A DNA stretch of 64,000 bases from Zhengitettix transpicula (lineage: Eukaryota; Arthropoda; Insecta; Orthoptera; Tetrigidae): assembly GCA_037074705.1 (NCBI GenBank), contig CM073592.1, forward strand, positions 26,694,629-26,758,628, given 5' to 3'. Of this stretch, positions 35,501 through 53,248 are shown piece after piece. The notes beneath the pieces are model-generated. The model saw nothing but the letters and a program-made list of their open reading frames with translations, had not been told where the DNA came from and searched no databases. Every line of letters begins with the position of its first letter. Position 1 is the stretch's first letter. The translations under genes and the position numbers were made by a program.

Positions 35501-37952
35501 AGCCGCGTTTCCACCTGCGCTTCGGCTCGACAACCGAAATCTGCGTAGATTACTTGAGCGTGTGTGGTGTTGGTATACGGATGAGACGATATTACGCGAT
35601 ATGACAGAAATATACCGTGCAGAGTTTAATTTCCTCAAAGAGCGATTAAATCTACTATACATTTTATAAAATTTTATTCTATTGAAATGTCTCTTCGCTG
35701 CCAAGTTTTGCCGAATTGAAAATCTGGGTTAAAGTATCTCAAGTCACATTCATCAAAAGTTCGCGTTCCTTCATAGGTAAATGTACTTTTGGGCATTTCA
35801 CTTTTAAACTAGTTGAAATTAATAGAACTAAAGCAATATAATGTTTTAAGATAATTAATGGACCTTGAGATTAGGTATAAAATTTTATTTGTAATGACGA
35901 GTGCAGCAATTGAGAACTGGAGGCCTGGGAGTGGTAAAGTCCAGTCACACCTCGCTTCCTGCACTTGAAACCTCTTCCTTTTTCAGATTCTCACACCTTT
36001 TTAATAGAGTCACACCCAATAAATATTTACCTATGATCCCATCTTCAGCTTTAGGAAATGCATTAACTTGTTGTCGAGGTGCAGACATGCTAGACCTGGA
36101 GTCCTGCTCCTCGTCAACAACCTATAGAATGGGGTTTCTACGTGAACAAGAATTTTCAAGATACTAGCAACTAATTACCAATATAGGTACGTGGTCGTGT
36201 TACTATGGTTGTCCATTGCGTCCGATCTCTGCTCATCCAACGCATTTTCGCCTTGCAATTGTATTTTTTTTTCACCACAGACCAGGTTGTCGGAGACTAA
36301 GATAAAGGGTCGCCTACCTTAGGCGTTATCGGTTCTTCTGCTCGAACTTGTAGAAATGTTCAGGTGAAAGTGGATACGACCGTAATCCCGATAAACGCAG
36401 TATCTAAGGATAGCATCAACTTCGATACGACTTTCGAGATTTAACATTGTGTGACTGATTCCGTATACAAGACATCGAAATCATACCACTTTAGAAGATG
36501 TGGAGTTCTGTAAAGCGTTTTTATCGTAAAATATTTTATTTCTTCCTCCTAATACTAAAATCTCCCCAAAACTGCTTTTAATTTCTTGTTATCGGACAAT
36601 GCAAAACCCCGGAAATGACTCTTCATTGAAGTTGGCTGCTAAAATTTTTAAACAGTTGTGACGGTATTTTATTAATCAATAAGACTATAATTTTTACAAG
36701 TTTTAGTGTGTTATTGTTTCCTTCTTTGCGCTTTTTATGGTGTTCCGTTGCGCGACCAAACCTCCTAGAAGGATTGTGTGGAAATTGACGATTTGGTATT
36801 ATTTTACAGTCTTGGACGTTCACTTCCCTAACTTGGTACAGTTTTTGTTCTTCACATCTATCTCGGAATTGTTCCAAATTCAGATACTTGGGCAGAAACG
36901 TTAAAACAGAAAAGTGCGTTTCAATGTCGGCGTGCCTCAAGATTGGAGTGTTGCTGGTCAAGGTTTCGAGACCCTGAGCACAGGTGAAGATAATGACGGT
37001 GACGAGGCAGTGCGAGGAAAGGCGAGACCAAAGTGCGAAGACTGGCGACGTCAAGTGCTGATGGAACGATCAAGTCCAATGTTGCGCACAAGGTTGACTG
37101 CTTTTGTTTTGTTACCAGGCGAGACCTTTTCTTCGTGTATCGCGGTTTCGTTGGACACGCTCTTGCAGTAAACCTTCAACATCTGCAGCGTTTGCTTAGG
37201 AAGGAATCGATCTCCTTGACTAGGTAATGCCGCGTGGAGTTTCCAGTCTTCTACGAGTAAGAGTGAATATTTAGATTTGAGTGTGTCCCAGAGGGCCCGT
37301 TGTAACGTATTCTCCTTGGAACGTGACAGTCAGATTTGGCGATCGTTCAAAAAAAAAAAAAAACGCGTGATCTTGCTAAAAGTTTTCGTCTGTGACGTAA
37401 TATGGTTAGTGTGTACGAGCGAGGAAAATGCATCCCGTTTGCGTAACAACGTCAAGCAAAACAGCGCGTCCTTCGTACGTGTGCAGGCAGGTACAGTGGT
37501 TCCTGTCGTCACTTTACACTCGAAAATTAACTTGTGCAGTCGTAGAATTTTCAGTTTTTATGCCTACTATTCTCAGTCGGTTTTTTAACGTTCCATTATA
37601 CGTGCTTTTATTCTAGGGCATGTTAAACTATACTGTACCGTACGTTTACGTCGCAATATTTCTTGCCCACCAAAGTCCTATATTCCTCTCCGGATTCCTT
37701 GAATAAATGCCCCTTGCGCGTTAGCTAGAAAATCTTTCTTCGTTCAATTCACGATACTTCTGCCTTTTTTCTTGTTGTTGCAAACTGCCGCAATAACTGA
37801 TAAAATCTGTAGAAAATGGAAAAATCTCAATCAGAAAGAAGTTAAATCGAAATTCCTTTTGCGGTGTTCGTGTTCTCGGTTAGTTGGTTCCCTTACGATT
37901 CTGGAGTATAACGAAATAAAAAAATTGCATCTGATTGAAAATCGAACAAAAA

Positions 37953-38110
37953 AGGGTAATATAAATACCACACAACGTTTCTGGGATCCTTGTTTCTTTC
38001 GTCAGGTGCTTTTGAGTGTTGTCAACTGACTAGTGTCGCTATAGGCTGTTCTTAGCACCTGACGAAAGGCACGAAGATCCCAGAAACGTTGTGTGGTATT
38101 TATATTACCC
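37953..38110. mobile_element. family B hairpin MITE, near-perfect arms
   Basis: Left arm 37953-38010 and right arm 38053-38110 are reverse complements over about 57 bases with only a few mismatches, separated by about 42 bases. Arms contain ATAAATACCACACAACGTT, CTGGGATC and TCGTCAGGTGCT. The arm similarity suggests a young insertion. It lies in the probable ACSL intron 1. Confidence 0.85.
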
Positions 38111-40344
38111 CTTTCTTTATGAATTGGCTATCTTCCTTATTCGTTTCTGAAGTATTTCTACTCATTCTAAGTTTTTAAAATTGTTTCTTAATTACCGCGA
38201 AAGATAAAAAAATATTTTAAGAATTTAGAATTTCAAATATTCGGTCTGCAGCTTTCGACATTTTACTTTTTGTCTGAAACTTCTGTAAGCATAAACTTTG
38301 TAATTTTACCAATTATAACGTTTCATAATTTTTTTTTAATAAAAGGAGTACATTCTTTTCGCGTTTTCCAAACTGTCTTACTTTTGTGCACGTTTACGGG
38401 AATGTTTTTTTTCCCTCTAAATTTGTGTGTGATTGCAAGTTCTAGTAACAATCCTTTGGAGTCTTGTTGCTGTGAAACTGAACTAAATTTGTCCAATACC
38501 AGCATAATTACGTGTTTTTTTTTCTCAACATGTTAGCATTTCCATTTTCAATTCGTTCCTTTTCTATGCAATTGAACTTCCGAATTCTGCCAGCCAGAAG
38601 CCTACATCGTGATCTTAGAACGTCCACAGCGGATTTTATCGAGTGGAAACGTTCAGGTAGACTCGGCAACCTAAGTCATTGCTGCTGGCTTGCATTTTTT
38701 ATTAGTTTCTTAAACATGCCTGTGTACCAGTACCAGTCCCTTCGCGGCGTAGCTTTCTACAAAAAAAAAATTACTTCCTGAAGTACGTAGAGAGCCAATC
38801 TACACAATCGCTTAACCTCATTTAGAATCTCATTATTCTGAAGAAATTTTTTTAGAATTTATTAAAAGCTTGCTGTACCTTGGTATTTTACCTAAATATA
38901 TAATTTTTATTTGAATGTGTTAAAATTTGTGCTATGTCTACTCATTTGCGATAATTCCGCCTCGCTTCTTCTCTGCGGTGTTTGCCCGTTGCTGTTTGGA
39001 TTTGCTTTGGAAAATGTCAATGTTGCCTCAAAGATGATCTCACACAGATGTGGACACTTCTAAGTGTTTATGTAACGCAAGCAAATCGTTCTCTGACGAG
39101 TTGGTTACCAGCGGTGACCGTCTTTGGACGTGCTTTGAGCCACACTTGAACGAGCTGAGCAATCAGTGTATCGATGTAATATCGTTTGAAGCTTCGGATT
39201 ACCTGGGAAAGTGATGCGTGAAGAGATCCGCTATTTGTCGCGGCTTTTCCTGGGGGAAATACACAGATTTCTTGGACATATCGTAGCATGGATGTGATTA
39301 AAAAAAAATGTTACCGGAATAGGAGGCGGCTTTTTTACCCAAAGTTGTAAAAAAAACCTAACATTTTCCATAATTTTTTAGTCACAAAATTAATTTTGGA
39401 AATCTTCTTCATAATCAATGCGTGAGAATTCTAGACAGTTGCCCTGTATAACCCCGACTAGATGATTTGAATGTTAATCGTGTGAAGAAGACTATGTTCT
39501 ACTACAGCTAGAGCACCAACAGCGTAAGCATCATGTTGGACAAAATAACTTGCTGAATTTAGCGAAACTTGCGGTGCAGCGTGTTTTTCTTAGTAAGTAC
39601 AAACGTTGAACCTTGAGCGGGGACGAGCATTTCAAGTTAAGGGGGAAACAAATTTCAAAAAGTGGCGTCTGTAAATCGTACAAGGACGGAAAATAGGCCA
39701 TTAACCAGTTCAGATATTGTACGTGCAGTCCCCGAGGAAACCTTATGAAAACCTATCTGGGCAAAGGGAATAAATGGAGTGAAAATTAACAATAATGACT
39801 GTCTCAAAATCCTTGCAGGAATTGTGCTGGTTATCGTTTCAGAATTTCGTCAAATATTGTGATTTCTTTAATCTTGAATGTGTGTAAATCAATTAACGAG
39901 TTAAGTAGAATGAGGATAATTGAAACTGTCCATTTTTGTTTATGGAAGTAATTAAACGCTTGCTACAGGAATGTGACTAAGGAAAAGTCGGAAAACGAAG
40001 ACGAAAATCTTGAAATGCAGCTTAGGTTTTTACTGCTAGTAATATATTTTGTTCGCTTTGTTCGCGTGTCAAACTTTATTCTTTCTCATTTCCAAATCTC
40101 CTCCATAGTGGGCTTTCAGCTAAATTAATTTTTATTCTTCTGTGACCCAGCCTGTGTGATGCAACTTGACCATGACCTCTAGACTTGTAATTTCTGTAAA
40201 ACTCTATTTGGATGTTCGAAAAGTTCCGCAGTTGTCCCGACATTTTCTTGGTTAGTGAAGAAACTTCAACTTGGTTCCTCCTCTGATTACAATCAGTTTC
40301 TAGGATCTTGTTCCCTTCCGCTGTCTCCATTTTTTCACACTTGT

Positions 40345-40440
40345 TTTTTTTTTTTGGGGGGGGGTGTAACAGGCTACATGAGGGTAATCCACGTTGGGCA
40401 ACTCCCCTTAATAGCATAGGAAGGGATTTAAAGGTCACAA
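40345..40440 (-). mobile_element. family D retroposon 3' end
   Basis: T-run and G-run, then TGTAACAGGCTACATGAGGGTAATCCACG and AATAGCATAGGAAGGGATTT. Matches the copies at 32142 and 43414. On the minus strand this is a 3' end followed by a C-run and a poly(A) tail. Confidence 0.6.
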
Positions 40441-40659
40441 ACGGCTTATTTCGAAAAACGTTTACGTAAATTGAATGAAAGTGAAATTTTGAATCATTGT
40501 TATGAAATTTAAAAATACGTCACCTCGGGACTGGTCTGGGATACGAGGAGCTTACTGTACGTTTCGTGTATTCAGGACTACATTACGTTCTCAAAGAAAA
40601 CGTATTGTGCTAATAATTCATTTTAAGTATGTCAATATACAATGCTGTAGATGAAGCTT

Positions 40660-40735
40660 CACGGGTTCCACGCAGACAGCGACGTTTCGACGTTTGGCTC
40701 TGCCATCTTCTTCCACTTTTGTCAATTATAAATTT
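40660..40735. repeat. short repeat related to 57880-57940
   Basis: Shares GACGTTTCGA and GCCATCTTCTTC with the element immediately upstream of a RIBC2 exon at 57.9 kb. Boundaries not determined. Confidence 0.4.
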
Positions 40736-42497
40736 GGACTACAATTCATAAAGGATGGGGAGGGGAAATACTTTTGGCATTAATAGATTTTAATGCTTTA
40801 GGAAGCATCGTTTCTTACAAGAAACGTTGCCATGTTCCCTTTGTTCGTCGTTCCCCTTTTTCCTTCAATCTTCTCACTACAGTTGAAAAAGTTATTGTGG
40901 ATCCTGTGAGGAGTAACACCATTTTCGAATTTTTCCGGGAGCCTTTATCGTGTTTACCTTCCCAGTATGAAAGTAATGTAGCTGCTCCTGATGTTCCATG
41001 CAAGCAACCAAAGTTTCGGCGAAGACGCACGCTTAACGGAAAAATGTGTTGGAGGTCGCCAGTGTTTTATTTCCTTGTATACTCTTCATGTTGAATGTTA
41101 CACGTTGACCATATTTACCCTGGTGGCACGTTTCACTTTGCTGTTGTTTTGCGTTTGTAGATTCCAAGTTCGAAACGTGTGTGTGAGAATGTTAAAAACA
41201 CGTGCGCCTTACAACGTAACTGAATTTTTAACGTAAGTTGCCGTGTAAGTTATTTTAACTTTAAGTTTCCTTGTGTAAAGTTTAATGGAATAAAATCATT
41301 ATTTATACTTTTATGTATTGTCCTACTTAAAACTTAATCGACTGACTATTGATATCAACCTGACTATCTAGAGCAAACTATTTTTAAATATCGATTGACT
41401 GCTACACCACGTTTATGTATGTCCTGTTAAATTAAGTTTGATGAAGAACTACGTAGTCTATGAGAACTACCCTGTCGCCAGATCATCCTTTTAGAGATGT
41501 AAATATAATTCTCTGCGACATACAAACGTTGAAGTGTAAATTTGTGCAGCGAGATTTAAATTCGTCACAATGAAGATAATATTTCACATAATTAACCGAA
41601 ATAAAACTCCTGGTAGCTTGTGATGTTTCGTTACCATTAACCACCACCCTCTGTACTGATTCTCTGGCTCTCAATTTCATTAAACTCCTTTGCGGTCAAC
41701 GTAAGTAGCAAATTTAGTCTAACCGCCACATTTTTTTTTAATATTTCAGACTCCCCGTCATGTTTAGTCTTTCAATACACATTTTTTTTTATGAAATCGC
41801 TCTGCAATTCTTGTTCGATCTCCTGAATTTCAGGTTCCAGCTATGTTTTGGGTACTTCTTCGTCCATTTCTCGTTGAAGCGCCAATATTCATGAAAGTTA
41901 CGTCCTAAACGATCCCACCGAATATCTTCACCAGATAGTTTCACCATCCTTAGAAAAATAAATAAATAAATCGCAGATTGAAACGGAATGAAAACCTTTC
42001 TATAAAACGAAGAAATGTATCATGGCCCCGCAAAACGACTACAAAATGGGAAGTCCAAAGAAGTATAACTAAACGAAAAACTGGGGAGAGAGGAAAATAA
42101 TTATGACTGTAAACCGTCTTGTTGCAAAGAGGATGAAAAAGAACAAGTGTCATACATGGAACGAATTTCCTTACCAAATGCGTAAATAATAGATCGGGTA
42201 AGAAGTTTAAATTAAATAGCTAATTTTTTAAGTACGGCTGAATATTGTGGGATCCTTCGAAAGTCTGTGAAACTAGAAACTAGATAATTTTTTTTTTTAA
42301 GTTTTCGAAGGGAGTAGCAGAGATTGTGGCCAAAGAAAGATAAAATGTTCACATCTACTTACAAACTGTAGCAGATGAACTTTGTGGAATAAAACTGAAT
42401 GACTTATTCCGTTCAAGTAAAAACACCTTGAAAATTTTACATAGGCAAGAAAGAATTTTTTTTTTCATTGATCACTTCGCCTTTTTGTATTCAATTA

Positions 42498-43280
42498 CTA
42501 GCTGGGTGCCCGGCGTTGCCCGAGATGTCATTTATCTATAACCCCCGATATGACTCCAATTTCGGCTGCTTTTGCGCAATTTTTATGTAACGCTACTCGA
42601 ACCCTAATCATTATAATTAACTCTGAAAAATATTTCTTCAACGCAAATATCTGCCGTGTTTGCATGTTCCAAAATTTGCACCCCGCTACCCCTGCATCTG
42701 AGGGGTAAATGCCAATTTGAATGTCGTAACTAAACACAGTGACTTCCATAACCTTTGATTTGACTCCAATCTCGGTTGTATTCGCGTTATTTTACTGTAA
42801 AGCATCTCCACCCCAAACCCGAAGGGTGTCCTTTTCACAGGGCGTAGGGGATGAAAATTGTATTCAGATAACATTGGTAGAAACACTATCAATATTTTTG
42901 ACCCCTAAAAATATTTATCCGACTCAAATATCGGCTGTTTTAGTATGTTTAAATATTTCCACCCCCGCTTCTGGGGGTGGAAGACGCGTCTCACCCCGAC
43001 AGTGTTTGTTTCCTGGTCGCAAAGAACACGTGTACGAAATTTGGTGAAAATTGCTCGACTGGTGTAGATTTGAATTTTATTTAGAAAGCGTTTGTATGGG
43101 AAATAGAAAAGGGCTGTTTTTAGGGTTTTCCCGGAAATTATTCGATTTTTTCTCGCCTTTTAAACCATCCCTAAACCTCCACGAACATTTCAAGACTAAG
43201 ATAAGATAAATCCGTTCAGCCGTTCTCGAGTTTTAGTGAGACTAACGAACACCAATTCATTTTTATATATATAGATAGAT
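42498..43280 (+). mobile_element. dispersed invertebrate-type repeat with ATAGAT tail
   Basis: Begins CTAGCTGGGTGCCCGGCGTT, contains several degenerate internal units (CCGATATGACTCCAATTTCGGCT, TTTGATTTGACTCCAATCTCGG and TCCGACTCAAATATCGGCTG, each followed by CCCC-containing segments) and ends CCGTTCTCGAGTTTTAGTGAG...TTTTATATATATAGATAGAT. The head and tail resemble repeat families common in arthropods that end in an ATAGAT microsatellite (from memory). No intact coding frame; non-autonomous. Confidence 0.6.
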
Positions 43281-43407
43281 TCACAGGGATTTTTCAAGTC
43301 TTCCTCAAGGTTTGTTCTAAACTTTTCTGTCCGCAGATTGCATATTCAGTTACAGATTTGGTACATAATACAATTACCTCACTTCACATTTTCTATCGAA
43401 AGGCAAT

Positions 43408-43500
43408 TTTTTTTTTGAGTAACACGCTACATGAGTGTGATTCACTTGCTGGCAAATGCCGTTGAATAGCATCGGAAGGGATTTGAAATGGGGAATGCGG
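43408..43500 (-). mobile_element. family D retroposon 3' end
   Basis: A T-run, then GAGTAACACGCTACATGAGTGTGATTCAC and GAATAGCATCGGAAGGGATTTGAAA. Third copy of the element seen at 32142 and 40345, in the same orientation. Confidence 0.6.
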
Positions 43501-44361
43501 AGTTAAAGTAAAGTAACATTGCTGGTCTTATCTGCGCGGGGGGGGAAGAAGACGTTCCTGCGACGGGAGCGGGCGGAGTTCCAAGTTGGGAAAGGTTAGC
43601 GAAGATGGATTTGGCAAACAGCGTTACCAAAGGCATAAGCCGACGGGCCAGTTCAAGGTCAAAAAGTGTATCTGGTTACGAGGGCAAATTACAAATACGC
43701 ACGCAAACTGTTGGAACTTTCGTAGTTTGAGAGAATTAAACCAGTCAGTAGACCTGTTCAAAATATCGCAATTGTCAGGCTTGTATTTTTGTGACCCATT
43801 TTGATCTGTACGTCTAATATCAGACTTCAGTCCATATCGCGCATCGGTAAGTCAATATAAGACGTTCGTTTTTAGCACTCGGTTTAAAATTGTATTAATG
43901 TATATCACAAATATTGTACGAGATATTAAACCAACTTATGCAACTGACATAATAATTAAATATGGGATACTTACAAGTTAATTTGTTTCTATAAGAACAT
44001 AAAGGTGCACTGATAAATTACAGCCTGTATTGTGTGAGAAAAAAATTATTTCTCTTACGACTGCAGAACTTGTCCAACTTCAGTTGAGGATGTTTTGAAA
44101 TTATTACAAATATTTTCAACCCTATGTTGTATTTTAGTGTTCAACAATTTGGATAGTTATAGCTTTGAGTCGTTAAAATATTTCTATTTTTTTTTTTCAT
44201 TGCGTTAAATTGTCTCCATCAAAATAGATCCAATTTTGTGTCTAAATCGTTAATAATGTTGCGGCCAGGTTACACGTTACTATGTATCAGAAATTCTGTG
44301 ATACCTTGTCTGATATATGCTAAATTTTGTTCTCTTTTGTATTGCAGCAGGATCTACGAAA

Positions 44362-50989
<6,628 letters not shown>

Positions 50990-51923
50990 TGGAGGGCCAA
51001 GCTATTGGGAAATAAAAATTGTTAACATCTTGGTTGGGGGAGGGGGGGGGGGTGTGTGTTAGGAGGAGACGGATATCGTACAGCAGGCTGTGGTCCGTAG
51101 TTTAATCAGGTTTTCCACTTAAATCAATTTGTTTGAAAGGTTCTTAAATTTTTATTTATTGTTACTTTGTCCAAAGAAGTGTTCCAGAAATTTGTTGGAG
51201 AAATTGCAATTCTTTTGTTCTTGGTTCATGTTGCATGAAACCCACTTACAGGGAAGTGGTCAGACCTGAACTGTTTTATATATGAGGGTGATTGAACTAC
51301 TTTAGATCAAATGATTGTATATTTTTACAATTTTCATGCTGTGCATGAATGAGACATTGGTAAATTGTTTCACATTTTGTATATATGATGTAAGTACATA
51401 GTTAGTTCCCTTTTGTTATGCTTTCACATCACAATCTTGTACAAAACTTCACTAGTGTACTTTGGGAGTTATTTCCTCTCAGGACTTGTGTATAGTGTTA
51501 CGTGTTGGCAGAGGTTTCCTTCAGTCACAAAACATGACAGATTGAGGGGCAGATTTTTTGCCATTTGAGGTCTGTTCTGCTGTGCTGTTGATTATTTGTT
51601 AAAATTGTTCACTTGTGGTGACACACAATGTAAGTAAATATGGTGGTGAGGTATGGAGTGCTATACATATATATTTATAAAAAGGCTTTATTTATATAGA
51701 AATAAATCATGGGACTGATCAGAAGCTTGTTGTGTATTTAATACAGACATTTTTGAATTAAAGTGAAAGGTGCTATTTAATATTTACTTAGTGTATGTAT
51801 TTTCTGGTGGTTAAGTTTTTCCTCCCAGTGTGGCATGAATGCAGAAGACGCTCTTTCAGTTTAGCATGACACGATAGCTTTATTGGAAGTTGTTCTGTAT
51901 TGCGCAGTTGTTTGTGCAATAAA
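50990..51923 (+). terminator. ACSL 3' UTR with alternative poly(A) signals
   Basis: After the ACSL stop there are AATAAA hexamers at 51011-51016, 51711-51716 and 51918-51923. The first would give a very short 3' UTR, the last one of about 930 bases. A G-rich tract follows the first (about 51036-51053). Which is used is not visible from sequence. Confidence 0.5.
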
Positions 51924-53248
51924 TGTAATTATTTTCATATTACTGTAAAATATTTGTACAAAAACATTGATAAGCAAATTCTAAATTTGTCAATTTTGAA
52001 TCATCCTTCCCCTGATTCCATTTGATCTTTTAGAATAGTCTACATAATTCTTGATGTAATTTAAAATAACAAATACCAGTTTGCTGTGAAATAATCGTAT
52101 TATTGGTATACAAAAGATGTAGCTTCGCTGCGATAGAGGTTGTGCTCGATGCAAGCCTTATACTCTGAAGGCAACTTGGCATTTTAACTTAGTTATACTA
52201 AAAGCTTTTGGCAATGTGCCTGAAAATTAATTTCTCCTCACATGCATCCCTGTTGATTTTAGAGAATTTATTTTTGGAAGCTGGTAGGTTATTAAAGTAG
52301 ACTTGTCTTGAATTTCTGGAGTGCTGTCATACTTCTGTTACTCGATATTATTCCTTGGATTTTTAAGTCTTATTGGTAAGTTACTGAAACTGTAAATGGA
52401 AACTAGAAAACAAAATTCAGAATTTGCAGAAGTGTAATTTCTGTTGTATTTTATAGGAAGATTTAAAAACAAAACTAAGACTCTTCTCCTAAAATATTTT
52501 GTACACATGGTTGTGATAACCTGGCCCAGTGACTTGCTCAAGATTCAAAGTAAAAATGGCCTTTTCTGAGAGAAAAAAGCAAACTTTCTTGAATTATTAT
52601 ATTTGCAATGAATGTAAAGGAACTGTAGAGAATGAAGGAACGTTTAAGTCTCGGGCTTGCATAAATGCTAGAAAACTTGAGGCTCTGAATTGACCGCGGA
52701 AAACTTGAACCATTCATCATAGAACGATACTAGAACCAGACGGACTGGCCAATGAATATAAATTTCCTTGGAATGTGTTCTCGTATGCAGTCGAGCATTT
52801 GCCTTTCGTTGTCAAAGATGCTGAATAGGAAACGTGGCGTTTAAAGCTCTACAAATTTGGATACAATTATGGTTTAGCAAATTAACGTACAAAACCATCT
52901 CTAGTCCATATTGTTTAGGCTTGACCAATTTTTTATTCTTCCATACATCTGAGGATGTTTGTCATTTCTAACTGCCGAAAGCTTCATATCATTTGTCGTT
53001 CTCTTGAACAGCTCCATTGTGGACGATAGTATTTCTTTTGCAAGCGTATGTGGTTGCATGAAGGAAAGTTCGTAACAGGCGACGTAAGGCTGTGTGTGAG
53101 CTTGATCCATAACCGCACTGAGCGTTTAGTTGCCTTGGAAACGCTACTTAGTTTACACCGGGCTACTGTACGGATTTGAGGTTCCGTTCAGTTTCCAAAA
53201 CTAGATTCAATTACATTTGCCGAAATATTTTTACTCTAAAAATTTAGG
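51924..53248. other. ACSL-RIBC2 intergenic region
   Basis: AT-rich sequence becoming less so near 52700-53240. No exon recognised. TTTAG at 53243-53247 immediately before the RIBC2 ATG could be an acceptor of a 5' UTR intron; no donor identified. Confidence 0.4.

Larger units (their letters stand above)
27256..44347 (+). other. probable ACSL first intron (~17 kb)
   Basis: I find no protein-coding exon I can name here. Contents noted separately: a palindrome (28189-28224), a tandem repeat (28309-28648), a TG run (30669-30687), three antisense retroposon 3' ends (32.1, 40.4 and 43.4 kb), a hairpin MITE (37953-38110), a 0.8 kb dispersed repeat (42498-43280), C-rich tracts near 33690-33800 and a CGT/GTC run at about 33068. 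Scattered open frames up to about 160 codons have no recognisable relatives. A second unrecognised gene, or alternative ACSL first exons, cannot be excluded. Confidence 0.45.
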
